Source: Calothrix sp. PCC 7103 (lineage in GTDB: Bacteria; Cyanobacteriota; Cyanobacteriia; Cyanobacteriales; Nostocaceae). From it: 64,000 nt of DNA. The DNA lies in NCBI RefSeq assembly GCF_000331305.1, contig NZ_KB217478.1, forward strand, positions 2,694,151 through 2,758,150, written 5' to 3'. Position 1 is the stretch's first letter. Every line of letters starts with the position of its first letter. Below are positions 9,371 to 18,718 of this stretch, piece after piece. The notes under the pieces were generated by a model that saw nothing but the letters and a program-made list of their open reading frames with translations, was not told the DNA's origin and searched no databases. The translations under genes and the position numbers were made by a program.

Positions 9371-12076
9371 TTACAGAGGATATTTTTGACTTAAAAACGC
9401 CTCAGCACTAACTCTATCATTAACAACACCATCTAAAGTAGCAGCTAACAAATCGTCAAGCATTTCCTTAAAAGCTCGACCAGGTTTATACCCTAATTTT
9501 TGTAAATCATTACCATTTAAAGGCGCCTGAACATAACGCCATACACTAATATACTGCCAAATTGAACGACGAATATACCGTTGATTTTGTAAAGCAGCTA
9601 AAATCAGCGTCTCCAAATCATACTTCTTAAGTAAAGCAACAACCTGACTCTTTAGTGTACACTCTGTCAAACCAGCAATATTATCCATTGCCTTACTAAA
9701 ATGCGATAATCTTTTAATACTATCGTCAGGCAATTGTAAATTAGTAGCAACCTTACTACGAAACTCCGGCGCCAAGTGAGCGATAATAGCTTCAAGGCGA
9801 AGTAGCCAATGAATAATAGCTTGTGAGTTATCAAAGCGTTGTAAACAGCGTTCGAGTAAACGAAGTTGACGTAATAACTCTAAATTAAGTTTTAAAGTAG
9901 GGTGAATACATTGCAACGCGCTTAAATTATCTAATAATTCGAGTGCCCGTTTCCAGTAAGGCGCCTCAAGAACTAACTTTAACTCAGCTTTGAGACGAGT
10001 TGAAAGTGCGGGAGTTTTATTATTTTCGCGTGCAGTGCGGTCATACACACCACTATTAATCGCATAACGAATATAACTTTCGGTCTGCGACTCAATAGTA
10101 AACCCTAACCGCACAGCAAACCGAACTCCCCGATAAATACGTGTTGGGTCTTCAATAAAGCTATTTGGGTGCAAAACACGCATTTGTCGAGCTTCTAAAT
10201 CGTGTAAACCATTAAAGAAATCAAGTAACTCACCTACGTGTGGGGGAGTTAAACGTAATGCCATTGCATTAATTGTAAAATCTCTTCGATATAAATCTTG
10301 ACGTATAGAACTTGCTTCAACTTCAGGATTTGCCGCTGGATATGGATAAAATTCAGTACGTGCAGTAGCTATATCAACCCATAATGAATCAAGTTCGGGG
10401 TCTTTGTGCCATAACAATGCAGCAGTTTGAAAAGCACCATGAACATCTAAACGTGCGTTTGGATATAACTTTTGCAGTGCAGTTGCAAGTTCTACACCAG
10501 CACCATCATCAGCAGATTCGTGGAACCCATCAACTACAAGGTCAATATCTTTGAGTAATAAAGGTTCTTGTTTTATATTGTGGGCAAGCAGTAAATCACG
10601 TACTGCACCCCCTACTACATATAAATGCCAACCGCGTTTTGTCGCTTCTTGGGATGCTTTATTTAATAATTGCCATAACACAGGGTTAATATGGTTTTTT
10701 AAATTAGTGCTGAGTGCTGAGTGCTGAGTTCTGAGTTTTTTTGACTCAGCACTCAGCACTTTTAACTCACCACTCTCATGTAGTTCGCGTAAAATATCAG
10801 TACGAGTCACAATACCTACTAATTCCCCATTATCCATTACAGGCAGGCGCCCGATATCATATTTAACCATCAACTCCTCGATTCGCAGCATAGTAGTATC
10901 AGGCGTGATAGTTTGAATATTTGTTGTCATATAACCTTTTACAGGTGCATGACTAAAACCATGATGTAAAGCAATATCAAGGTCACGACGCGAAATGATG
11001 CCAACTAAATTTCCTTCGATATCAACTACCGACAATCCCGAATGTCCATACCGCAGTAATATTCTTTGTGCTTCAGCAATAGTTGTTTCGGGACGAATGC
11101 TACGAACAGGGGAAGACATTAAGTCTCTCGCACAAGGAGGTTTGGGTATTTGAAGTTTTAAACTTTCGATTAGCTCGTTTATAATAACCTGAGTATTGGC
11201 GCCACGTAAGTTAACAGATGCAGCTTGAGCATGTCCTCCTCCCCCCAAAGGTTGAAATAATTCGTTTAAATCAACAGTTTTAATTTGACTTCTACCAATT
11301 ATTGTCAAACGAGTTTCATTACCTTCTCCCACGGGAAACTCGTGTACTAATAGCAATACATCAGTTTCAGATATTGAACGCAGTTGCGAAACTAAACTTG
11401 ATAGTCCAGGTACAAAAGCATCTGTCTTTAAATGCACCCACCCTATTGCATATCCATTTTTCTTTATTGCTTGAAGGTTATCGAGTGATGTTTTAAGAAG
11501 TTGCTGTAATTGTGGTGATAAACCAGGTTCTAAATATTGGTTAATATTAGGGATACTGGCGCCAAGTTGCATCAACCAGCCTAAAGCGATAGCATCACGA
11601 GGTGTAGAATTTTCAAAAGTTAGCGAACCTGTGTCAGCATGAATACCTAGAGCCATAACCGTCGCTTCACAAGTAGTTAGAGAAATACCTGCTTGCTGTA
11701 ACTTTTCAGCAATGATTGTACTTGTGGCGCCTACAGGTTCTATATATAACTTTGTAGCATTTATATCACTGTCTTCTGGGTGATGGTCGTAAATAGTGAT
11801 GCCTACCAAATGGGGTAGTTCTAGCCATTCTGATAACTTGCCAATACGTGAGCGAGCTTGAGCGTCTACAATTATCAACGACCGAATTTCTGAAACATTA
11901 ACTGCCCGTCGTTCAATCAGTGTAAACTCATCGCGGTACAACGCTAAAAAATCTCTGACAGCAGGATGGGCACCACCCGACAGAACAATTTTACTACCAG
12001 GAAGCAAGCGCGTCAATCCAACAGCAGCTCCCAGCGCATCAAAATCCACTGTGGTATGGCACAAAATTAAATCCAT
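9371..12076 (-). CDS. DHH phosphoesterase - CBS pair - tRNA nucleotidyltransferase fusion
   Basis: 901 residues with three blocks. Residues 1-310 form a DHH/DHHA1 phosphoesterase (HTTVDFDAL, YDHHPED, GGGGHAQAAS). Residues 315-430 hold two CBS domains (ARDLMSSPVRSI; GYMTTNIQTI). Residues 460-901 are a class II poly(A) polymerase/CCA-adding-type domain, with VVGGAVRDLLL, the KDIDLVV catalytic carboxylates and RRDFTINAMAL. Such fusions are known in cyanobacteria and a few thermophiles, where they probably add A residues or CCA to tRNA 3' ends. The linker between CBS2 and the transferase is partly encoded by a dispersed hairpin repeat at 10707-10760. Confidence 0.9.
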   Translation of the reverse strand: MDLILCHTTVDFDALGAAVGLTRLLPGSKIVLSGGAHPAVRDFLALYRDEFTLIERRAVNVSEIRSLIIVDAQARSRIGKLSEWLELPHLVGITIYDHHPEDSDINATKLYIEPVGATSTIIAEKLQQAGISLTTCEATVMALGIHADTGSLTFENSTPRDAIALGWLMQLGASIPNINQYLEPGLSPQLQQLLKTSLDNLQAIKKNGYAIGWVHLKTDAFVPGLSSLVSQLRSISETDVLLLVHEFPVGEGNETRLTIIGRSQIKTVDLNELFQPLGGGGHAQAASVNLRGANTQVIINELIESLKLQIPKPPCARDLMSSPVRSIRPETTIAEAQRILLRYGHSGLSVVDIEGNLVGIISRRDLDIALHHGFSHAPVKGYMTTNIQTITPDTTMLRIEELMVKYDIGRLPVMDNGELVGIVTRTDILRELHESGELKVLSAESKKLRTQHSALSTNLKNHINPVLWQLLNKASQEATKRGWHLYVVGGAVRDLLLAHNIKQEPLLLKDIDLVVDGFHESADDGAGVELATALQKLYPNARLDVHGAFQTAALLWHKDPELDSLWVDIATARTEFYPYPAANPEVEASSIRQDLYRRDFTINAMALRLTPPHVGELLDFFNGLHDLEARQMRVLHPNSFIEDPTRIYRGVRFAVRLGFTIESQTESYIRYAINSGVYDRTARENNKTPALSTRLKAELKLVLEAPYWKRALELLDNLSALQCIHPTLKLNLELLRQLRLLERCLQRFDNSQAIIHWLLRLEAIIAHLAPEFRSKVATNLQLPDDSIKRLSHFSKAMDNIAGLTECTLKSQVVALLKKYDLETLILAALQNQRYIRRSIWQYISVWRYVQAPLNGNDLQKLGYKPGRAFKEMLDDLLAATLDGVVNDRVSAEAFLSQKYPL
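10707..10760. repeat. GTGCTGAGT inverted repeat inside a coding sequence
   Basis: Three copies of GTGCTGAGT-like sequence face GACTCAGCACTCAGCAC, forming the same hairpin found in intergenic gaps at 6795, 34252 and 58771. Here it encodes part of a Ser/Lys/Thr-rich linker (LSAESKKLRTQHSALSTN) in frame, between the CBS and nucleotidyltransferase domains. Confidence 0.8.
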
Positions 12077-12196
12077 AAAAATGTTTGACTAATAGTCAAT
12101 ACTAGAATCAGATACTTTAAAATGAAGTAAAGTCGGTAAAATTTGTGTTGTAAAATATTTTATCTTTAATAGATAGCTGTCTTGGGAGAAAAGAAA

Positions 12197-12385
12197 ATGA
12201 CTTTTATATTCCAATTTGCATTGCTTGCTCTAGTAGCTCTATCCTTCGTTATGGTCATCGGTGTTCCGGTAGCATATGCTACACCCCAAAACTGGGTAGA
12301 ATCGAAAAAGCTTCTTTGGGTTGGTTCAGGAGCATGGTTCATTTTAGTAATTGTAGTTGGAGTCCTCAACTTTTTCGTAGTGTAA
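12197..12385 (+). CDS. psbZ: Photosystem II protein PsbZ (Ycf9)
   Basis: 62 residues, the usual PsbZ length. It begins [17 protein letters not shown] and has two transmembrane helices joined by the VAYATPQNW loop, with the second helix ending [10 protein letters not shown]. PsbZ sits at the edge of the photosystem II core near CP43 and stabilises the supercomplex and PSII-antenna interplay. The ATG at 12197 has GGAG 8 nt upstream; an in-frame TTG at 12182 includes that site and is rejected. The ribH gene follows on the same strand after about 385 bp. Confidence 0.96.
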   Translation: MTFIFQFALLALVALSFVMVIGVPVAYATPQNWVESKKLLWVGSGAWFILVIVVGVLNFFVV

Positions 12386-12771
12386 GCTACCGAGTGAAGA
12401 TAAGCTACAACTCACGCTAATGTCTAAGTAGTGACAGGCAGAGGAGCAAACGTTGTAAAAGTAAAAGTTGGTTGGCGAAGGAATTATATCCTAAAACCTG
12501 TCAATGCATGACTTTACTACGTTAGCTTCTCTGCTATTTTGTGGGAATGTAACATTTTTCGGCGCCGTAATTTGATTTATTTAGATAAAAAAATTGGTAA
12601 CACGATTTACGCATGAAATCCTAGAAACCCGGTTTCTTCGTTGACATCTTTGATAAAAACGACGATTTGGCGTAGGAACCGGGTTTCTGAACGTAAGTCT
12701 TTGGTCAAAAAGTCCGGTTTTTGCGTTAGTTCTAGAAATAAGTATTGAATCGTATAGTAAATGAGGCAGTC
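12386..12771. other. psbZ-ribH intergenic region
   Basis: No gene is seen. The stretch holds one GGCGCC at 12561 and a pair of AGAAACCCGGTTTCT repeats at 12623-12688. The ribH promoter should lie here or the gene could be read through from psbZ. Confidence 0.5.
12623..12688. repeat. AGAAACCCGGTTTCT dispersed repeat pair
   Basis: Each arm is itself palindromic (agaaacccggtttct at 12623-12637; aggaaccgggtttct at 12674-12688), and the two arms also pair with each other. Related copies are at 24185-24250, 51933-51966 and a single degenerate arm near 45870. Confidence 0.7.
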
Positions 12772-13338
12772 ATGACAGTTTTTGAGGGAACTTTTACTCA
12801 GACCGAGACATTGCGCTTTGCGCTGGTGATTGGTCGCTTCAATGATTTGGTTACGACCAAGCTACTCGAAGGATGTCAAGATTGCTTGAAGCGTCACGGT
12901 ATTGATGTTGATCCTCACGGTTCTCAGGTTGATTATGTTTGGGTACCAGGTAGTTTTGAGGTTCCAGTGGTAGCTCGACAAATGGCACTGTCGCATCGTT
13001 ATGACGCGGTAATATGTTTAGGCGCCGTAATTCGTGGTCAAACACCTCATTTTGATCTTGTCTCGTCAGAAGTTGCGAAAGGGATAGCTGCCGCAAGTTT
13101 TCAAACGGGTGTACCTGTAATATTTGGTGTTCTCACAACCGATACAATGCAGCAGGCATTAGAAAGAGCAGGAATTAAAAGTAACTTAGGCTGGGAATAT
13201 GCAATGAGCGCGTTAGAAATGGGCAGCTTAATGCGTCAAATCCGTGCGGGTCTACCCCAATCGAACAACAATTCACCCTCCTTACCTGGTCGAATCAGCA
13301 CAACCATTGGTGAATTATCTCCATCCAGCAACGAGTAA
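12772..13338 (+). CDS. ribH: 6,7-dimethyl-8-ribityllumazine synthase
   Basis: 188 residues from the ATG at 12772 (GAGG at 12763-12766). The in-frame ATG at 12745 would add nine residues with no support. RibH condenses 5-amino-6-ribitylaminouracil with 3,4-dihydroxybutanone 4-phosphate in riboflavin synthesis and forms 60-mer or pentamer shells. Motifs visible: [14 protein letters not shown], the substrate loop [22 protein letters not shown] with the catalytic His, and [16 protein letters not shown]-terminal extension of about 30 Ser/Pro/Asn-rich residues goes beyond the usual end of the family. A hairpin with a following T-rich stretch (13365-13390) probably ends the transcript. Confidence 0.96.
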   Translation: MTVFEGTFTQTETLRFALVIGRFNDLVTTKLLEGCQDCLKRHGIDVDPHGSQVDYVWVPGSFEVPVVARQMALSHRYDAVICLGAVIRGQTPHFDLVSSEVAKGIAAASFQTGVPVIFGVLTTDTMQQALERAGIKSNLGWEYAMSALEMGSLMRQIRAGLPQSNNNSPSLPGRISTTIGELSPSSNE

Positions 13339-13364
13339 AATCACTGAAACCCCCCATAATTATT

Positions 13365-13390
13365 GTGGAATGGGCATCCTTGCCCGTTCC
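13365..13390 (+). terminator. Hairpin repeat after ribH, terminator-like
   Basis: The sequence gtggaatgggcatccttgcc with the following cgttcca forms a GC-rich stem, followed by an A/T-rich run with ctttttc. It belongs to the GGGCAAGGATGCCC dispersed family also found at 39330-39398, 49133-49162 and 50041-50068. Confidence 0.5.
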
Positions 13391-13466
13391 AAATCTAAAA
13401 AATCTTTTTCAAAACTATTGACAGACTATAAGCAATCAGGCATACTAAATATTGTTGAAGTTTTTC

Positions 13467-13538
13467 GCGGGTATAGCTCAGTGGTAGAGCGCAACCTTGC
13501 CAAGGTTGATGTCGCGCGTTCGAATCGCGTTACCCGCT
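13467..13538 (+). tRNA. tRNA-Gly (anticodon GCC)
   Basis: A 72-nt cloverleaf. The acceptor stem GCGGGTA pairs perfectly with TACCCGC. The D arm is GCTC..GAGC, the anticodon stem CAACC/GGTTG encloses TTGCCAA (anticodon GCC), and the T arm is GCGCG-TTCGAAT-CGCGT. The CCA end is not encoded. It lies 128 bp after ribH on the same strand. Confidence 0.96.
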
Positions 13539-13553
13539 TTTAAAATCTACAAA

Positions 13554-13630
13554 TGTCATTCTGAGCGTAGCGAAGAATCTTATATGCACCTAAAATAAAC
13601 AAATTTCATTCTGAGCGTAGCGAAGAATCT
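13554..13630. repeat. Two direct copies of the TCATTCTGAGCGTAG repeat
   Basis: Copies at 13554-13580 and 13604-13630 read tcattctgagcgtagcgaag in the same orientation, unlike the inverted pairs at 3424 and 57422. They start only 16 bp after the tRNA-Gly gene. Confidence 0.7.
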
Positions 13631-13786
13631 CATAAGCGCTTTGAAACTAACGATATTTTATTAATGGCGCCGTGAAGAATTTACTAGCTTTCCAGAAGCA
13701 CAGCGGTTATAACCTTTACCATAATATTCAAAACATTTCAAGTAGTATTTAACCATAATACTTAAAAATAAAAAGGCAGGTGTAAT

Positions 13787-14004
13787 ATGCAGGCTTTATT
13801 TTGGACTGTAGAAGAAGTTGCCCAGAGAGCTAAAGACTTTTATGAAAATGGAATTCGTCAATAGGTTGAGCATGGCGACAATATTGGCAAGATGATTGTC
13901 ATAAACGCTGAGACTGGTGAGTATGGAATTGATGAAATTGGCATAGAGCCAGGATTAAATTTAAAGCAAAAAATCCATTTGCTAGATTATATATGGTACA
14001 AAGA
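13787..14004 (+). pseudogene. Degraded small antitoxin-like protein gene
   Basis: An ATG at 13787 opens a frame that reads well (VEEVAQRAKDFYENGIRQ) until a TAG at 13862-13864. After the stop the same frame continues with VEHGDNIGKMIVINAETGEY and GIDEIGIEPG. The stop looks like a CAG-to-TAG change. The middle resembles small cyanobacterial proteins with a KMIVIDxETGDYEID motif, some of which lie beside toxin genes; this family memory is not verified. The tail is cut off by a dispersed repeat at 14005, which supplies the foreign residues that follow. An internal restart at 13892 is possible but unlikely. Confidence 0.6.
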
Positions 14005-14029
14005 AGATGCTTCGTGCCTCAGCATGACA
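14005..14029. repeat. Single arm of the TCATGCTGA dispersed repeat
   Basis: The sequence gatgcttcgtgcctcagcat followed by gaca matches 9340-9366. It sits at the point where the antitoxin-like pseudogene loses its homologous reading. Confidence 0.6.
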
Positions 14030-14086
14030 GAAGTGAAAATTTTATTTGTTTGCTATGTAATATATGTAGTATATATAATATAAGTT

Positions 14087-15238
14087 TTACCGTGATGAGC
14101 GAAATAAGACTCGTCCGGGGAATTCTTGTTCGTTGATTTTGGCGTAAACTCGTAAACAAGCTAAAACTTCTCCTACATTTCCTCCTTGTTCTAGCCGTAG
14201 GTCATCTTTAGAAAACGCACAAACATCAGCATAAAGACCTGATAGTTGACGGATGCGGATGTTATGACCTTCTGATAATGCTCTTTGAACAACTTTTTTT
14301 AACAGGCGCCTTGTTTCTTGTTGCATTTTACCCCACCAAGAGAAGCGGTCGGCAGGTGGTACAAAAACTAAAGAGTGAATGGCTTCGTCCAAATCAATCC
14401 AATGACGCAAAGCTGATAATGAATCTGCACTCTCTTCAGCTTTGAGCATTCGCCAAAAAGTTTCTATTAATGCGTCTATATACTGACAACGATGTTCTGG
14501 TTTTGAGTGCAAATTCATGATATCGAAGCTAAAAATGCTGTTTAAAGCATGATGTAAATCTGGGTCAATATCAATAAATTTTATACAATTCGATACTAAA
14601 TTTGCCAAAAAATATATATCCTCTTGGAAATCTCCTTGGTAATTTTGTAAATTTAATTGAGCAATTTGTGGATGTGGCGCCACATTTGAAAAAGATAATC
14701 CTTGAGTTGTAATACTTCCCTTCAATCCTGGGTAAATATTTTCGTGCTTATCAAATGGTAATGGGAGACAATTAGATGTGTCGGATTGGGCGCCAACTTC
14801 TGCTGCAATAGTTAAAGCACGCTGGCGCCAAGATACTGCTAACTCTTCTGGAAGCCTGAGCAACTTGCGTTGCACCTCGTTCCATAAATCAGAGTCAGTT
14901 TGACTTTGAAGTTGAGTATTTCCTAAATATAAAGCTAACTGCTGGTCAGAGTTAAACTCATTTTGGAGGCGCCTTAGTTTTAATTCGCTGGTTAATATTG
15001 GGGGGGATGCGATTTGAAGAACATCTGCCAAGTTGGAGTCTATATTTATAATCTTAGTTGGTGGATGTATAAGCGTGTTAAGTTCTTGTAAGGCGCCTTG
15101 ACATAAATCAGCTGCTGGGTCATTGGGATATTTTGTCAAGGCTTGTTTTAAAGCTGCTTCTACACCGTACAAACTAAATTGTAATAATCGAGCTAATTCA
15201 GAATTATCTGTTTTTAAAAGCTTGCTAAGATTTTCCAT
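14087..15238 (-). CDS. Unknown protein, third gene of the dynamin/Hsp70-like operon
   Basis: 383 residues, soluble, mostly helical by composition, with no signal peptide or membrane helix. The first half has leucine-rich amphipathic stretches (KLLKTDNSELARLLQFSLYG; ADLCQGALQELN). The second half contains RFSWWGKMQQETRRLLKKV and a C-terminal RVYAKINEQEFPG. I do not recognise a family. AGAGGA precedes the ATG. It is 97 bp downstream of the Hsp70-like gene on the same strand, so it is probably co-transcribed. By position and size it could correspond to the small partner in SrfABC-like triads, but this is inference from context only. Confidence 0.65.
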   Translation of the reverse strand: MENLSKLLKTDNSELARLLQFSLYGVEAALKQALTKYPNDPAADLCQGALQELNTLIHPPTKIINIDSNLADVLQIASPPILTSELKLRRLQNEFNSDQQLALYLGNTQLQSQTDSDLWNEVQRKLLRLPEELAVSWRQRALTIAAEVGAQSDTSNCLPLPFDKHENIYPGLKGSITTQGLSFSNVAPHPQIAQLNLQNYQGDFQEDIYFLANLVSNCIKFIDIDPDLHHALNSIFSFDIMNLHSKPEHRCQYIDALIETFWRMLKAEESADSLSALRHWIDLDEAIHSLVFVPPADRFSWWGKMQQETRRLLKKVVQRALSEGHNIRIRQLSGLYADVCAFSKDDLRLEQGGNVGEVLACLRVYAKINEQEFPGRVLFRSSR

Positions 15239-15264
15239 ATATTATTTTTCCTCTTTAATAATCA

Positions 15265-15316
15265 GTAGAGACGTAATTAATCCCTGCGGTAAATCCTGCA
15301 GATTACACATCTCTAC
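15265..15316. repeat. GTAGAGACG hairpin between operon genes
   Basis: Arms gtagagacgtaat and attacacatctctac form an imperfect stem around a GC-rich inner palindrome. Related hairpins are at 22487-22516 and 43622-43651. Confidence 0.6.
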
Positions 15317-15335
15317 AGTGACGGACGTGGTAATT

Positions 15336-18300
15336 TTAATGTAATCCGCAAAATGGGTCACGTTCTTTATCGACTTCGTTTTTTTGTAATTCTAATGGTG
15401 CCTGAAAAACGCATCCTTCTTGCTTGAGACATTCTTCACTATTAGATTTCCAATAGGGAACTTCTCCTGTGTGGATGCGTAAAATACCTTTTTCATCAAG
15501 GGTGACGCGATATTGACAAGGATAGTCTGTTGTTACTTGCGGTTTTTTTAATTCGCCAACTCTTATCCATTTTTTGGCGCCAGTTTCGCTGTCTTCGTGA
15601 TAAATATAAAAGCTGTGTTTATCACTTCGCGGAAATGAGGGTAAGGGGTCACTAATTAAACCAGTTCCTTGTTGCGGTATGTTACCAGTTTCGTAACGAA
15701 ATAATTCTAGAGCTTTGCTGTTTTGAGTAGTAGCTTGAAATATTAAGTAATAACCATTTGCTAAGTCTACGCTTGCTGACTCTAGTACATTAACTGCAAT
15801 ATCACCATTATTTAGCTCTTGGTCTGGGCGCCCGACAGCAATAGTCCATTTTAGTTTACCATCAGTAAATAACGTTGGGGTTTCTCGTATACCCGATGCA
15901 TGAATAGCTGCACCAACATCAATACTCTCTATATGAGATGGGATTAAGCGTTGTGCTTTGCCACGAACTAATAACAGGTTAAGTTGAAGATTCTGGTCGA
16001 TTTCAAACAGGACTTTAATTTGTTCGAGAAACTCCTGTTCGCTCATCTCTAGTTTTTGCCGCAGCTTGTTACCATCGTAGCTTCCCCAAAGTCGAAACTC
16101 ACCGTTTTCAAAATCTTGTCGGTGAATAATATTACTTAATTGTATACCTTGCCACTCAGTGCGTACTTTTGCGACTGTATCTGTTGCAGAAATTTGATAT
16201 AATTCTTGTCCAGCAGTAAATATCGGTAAGCTTTGTTCAGTTTGATTTAAGCGTTTGAAGTTACAGGGCAAATAGTAAAATAAGTTCTTAACGTCAATTT
16301 CTACCTGGTAGCCACCTTTACTCAGTATTTCTCTAGATTCTTCTGGGTTAAATCTGAGTCGTTGTAGCTTTTCTGCGTAACAAGCACCAGCAGAAGTAGC
16401 AAGTTTGGTAAATTCTAAATCAAAGGTAATCCTTTCTGGATTCCAAACAAAGTAATCGGACTTGCTAAATTCTTGGTAGATTTCTCGCTGGACGATGTTA
16501 AGGTTACAAGTTTTGCCAGATAAAATTAGCCAGTCAACTTTTCCTGTTGGGGTATTATTTTGTGTTCCCAATCGACTTTCAATTAATCCTTTCGCAATAC
16601 CAATAGCTTCTTTAGCTGCTACAATTGCGGCTCGTTCAAATTGGGCGCCATCCAAGGTAACATATAAGTTATTAGGATTTTGAACTTGTAGTTTAATGCC
16701 ACTTACAGATAGTAGTGAGGAAATTTGCGGTTCATCTAAAGTAAAGGTCAAAATAGAATCGTTAGTTAATGATTTTTGTCCTAATTTGAGTTTAGCTCTT
16801 TCTGCCTGCTCCCAAAGCAGATAAAAACTTTGCAAGCGTTGGGGAGATTGTAACCAATTAGTGGGTATAATTTTCTCTGCGGTATCAAGAGCATCTTTAT
16901 AAGCAGGACTGCTTTCAGGGTTTTCTTTATCTAAACATTTTAACAAAGAGCCACTTTTAAATTGACCTTGTTCTAAAAAGCGTTCATCTAAGGTATTTAG
17001 TACATCTTCTAACTGTTCGCTTACTAAATTGCCTGTTACTAATTCTGTTAATAAACGGTCAGCAAGTGCAACCTTGAGCAGTCGGAACACTCGCAGCGTA
17101 ATGTACTCACCACCTAGTTGTAAATGACCGGAAGACCCTAAAAGTTTCGGGGTCAGTTTATAGTAACGTCCTCCTAGACCTCGTTCTTCTTTGTTATCAG
17201 ATGCTGGGGTTTTATCTTCTAAGGTGAGTTCAATCAATGCTAGGTCTGTTGTACCACCACCAATATCTAAAATTAGGACGTTTTGCGACCATTTATTGCC
17301 GTTATAACGGCAGCGAGTTTTAAATGACTCAATACCAATAGATAAATTACCACCAAATTCTCGCCACAAAAAGAATATTGCGACAGAAACAGCTTCATCG
17401 TAAGCTATTTGCACATCGTCAATACCTAATTGTTGCACCAGTTCTTTAACTTCTTTGCGAACAATGGGCGGCGCCACGGTAGGATAAGTAACAACAGCAG
17501 TGCGAAATTCGCCATCAGAGAATTTACGTCTTCCTCGGTTACGGTCTTTTTCCGTCAACTCTTTCAAGTGTGCCCAAGCGACTTGCATCATTTGCTGGGC
17601 AGTTATAGTTTGCTCTGTCCCATTTAAAATTACCTTAAAATTACGCTCTTGCCCAAAGTAGCGCTTGGGTGAGTGATGAAACCTGCTAATAATTTCTCCT
17701 CCAGAGCTAGTTGTTCCTTGGGCAATAGCTTTGTTTCTGTTTTGTTTTGCCTCCTCTCCCATAATTACTTTTGCAGGAGACAAACCAACAATTTCTAATT
17801 CGCTAGAAATTTCTGTCGCGCGTCTATCAAAGTCGAGAATAATCGGAATAAGATTTTGTGACTCTAAAGTAGGTACGCGGAAAACTTCATGGTAAATTTC
17901 ATAAAGTTTTTTACTCACAGCACGGCGAAACTTTTCGCTAATACCCAAACAAAGTTCGATTTGTTTAATAGCTTCTAAAAATCGCTCGCTTTTGCTACTG
18001 CTAATTACAGAACTTAATTGGCTTGGCTCCACTTCTAAGTTTTTACTAATTTCAGTAATAAATTTTTGCCATTCCAGAAAATTTACATCTGGCAAAGCAA
18101 CAGTAGCTTCTGAACTAAGCCAGTCTGATAAACGTTTACGTAACCGAACTTCTTGCTCTTGAGGTAAAATATCTGAAATAGGCACTTCGCGCGGGTCAAA
18201 GAGTGTTACGGTAGAATTAGAAGTACCAAAATCAATAGCTAACCATCCAGGAAATCTTTGGTCATTACCATTATCTCGCTCAGACATAGTAGTTACAGGA

Positions 18301-18704
18301 GTAGGTTGCTGTTCTAAAGTAAACCATAAATAACAATAAGCTTCTACATATTTACGTGCAGATTTTAAGGGATTTCCTCCTGCATCTGAATCAAAATATT
18401 CAACAATTACTTGTAAAGTACAACTAGCTGGTTGTGTTAAAGGTTTATCGAGTATACAAGGGTTTTGTTTTAATTGCCCCAAAGCTGAAAGTTTAGTTGG
18501 TGTCTCAGTAATAAATTCTTTATAGGCGCCTTGAATTTGTAACGCTAATTCTTGGGGTATTCCTGTAACAGTACAATTAATACGGCTAAGGTGAGGGATA
18601 TTATCAACTGGATTAAGTTGAATTGTAGGAAGAACTAAGTTTAAATTATCATAGTCACTTGTATGCAGTTGAAACCGAGGTGAAAGTACTATCTCAATAG
18701 GCAT
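15336..18704 (-). CDS. Giant Hsp70/actin-fold ATPase (SrfB-like)
   Basis: 1122 residues, nearly twice DnaK. A 150-residue N-terminal domain of unknown type precedes an actin/Hsp70 ATPase fold. Phosphate-1 motif DFGTSNST is at 158-165, phosphate-2 motif LDIGGGTTD at 479-487 and the adenosine motif WLILSGKT at 725-732. The spacing is stretched by large helical insertions. After about residue 800 there is a C-terminal region rich in beta-type sequence, not the classical peptide-binding domain. AAGGA precedes the ATG. The GTPase gene ends 14 bp upstream, so the two are tightly coupled. Architecture and neighbour recall the SrfB component of SrfABC operons in proteobacteria. Membership is inferred from layout, not from an alignment. 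Confidence 0.8.
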   Translation of the reverse strand: MPIEIVLSPRFQLHTSDYDNLNLVLPTIQLNPVDNIPHLSRINCTVTGIPQELALQIQGAYKEFITETPTKLSALGQLKQNPCILDKPLTQPASCTLQVIVEYFDSDAGGNPLKSARKYVEAYCYLWFTLEQQPTPVTTMSERDNGNDQRFPGWLAIDFGTSNSTVTLFDPREVPISDILPQEQEVRLRKRLSDWLSSEATVALPDVNFLEWQKFITEISKNLEVEPSQLSSVISSSKSERFLEAIKQIELCLGISEKFRRAVSKKLYEIYHEVFRVPTLESQNLIPIILDFDRRATEISSELEIVGLSPAKVIMGEEAKQNRNKAIAQGTTSSGGEIISRFHHSPKRYFGQERNFKVILNGTEQTITAQQMMQVAWAHLKELTEKDRNRGRRKFSDGEFRTAVVTYPTVAPPIVRKEVKELVQQLGIDDVQIAYDEAVSVAIFFLWREFGGNLSIGIESFKTRCRYNGNKWSQNVLILDIGGGTTDLALIELTLEDKTPASDNKEERGLGGRYYKLTPKLLGSSGHLQLGGEYITLRVFRLLKVALADRLLTELVTGNLVSEQLEDVLNTLDERFLEQGQFKSGSLLKCLDKENPESSPAYKDALDTAEKIIPTNWLQSPQRLQSFYLLWEQAERAKLKLGQKSLTNDSILTFTLDEPQISSLLSVSGIKLQVQNPNNLYVTLDGAQFERAAIVAAKEAIGIAKGLIESRLGTQNNTPTGKVDWLILSGKTCNLNIVQREIYQEFSKSDYFVWNPERITFDLEFTKLATSAGACYAEKLQRLRFNPEESREILSKGGYQVEIDVKNLFYYLPCNFKRLNQTEQSLPIFTAGQELYQISATDTVAKVRTEWQGIQLSNIIHRQDFENGEFRLWGSYDGNKLRQKLEMSEQEFLEQIKVLFEIDQNLQLNLLLVRGKAQRLIPSHIESIDVGAAIHASGIRETPTLFTDGKLKWTIAVGRPDQELNNGDIAVNVLESASVDLANGYYLIFQATTQNSKALELFRYETGNIPQQGTGLISDPLPSFPRSDKHSFYIYHEDSETGAKKWIRVGELKKPQVTTDYPCQYRVTLDEKGILRIHTGEVPYWKSNSEECLKQEGCVFQAPLELQKNEVDKERDPFCGLH

Positions 18705-18718
18705 TTTAATTATCCTTT

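Noticed and set aside
13244-13543. Plus-strand frame overlapping the ribH end and the tRNA-Gly gene
   Set aside because: It runs through a certain tRNA gene and a hairpin repeat, so it is not coding.
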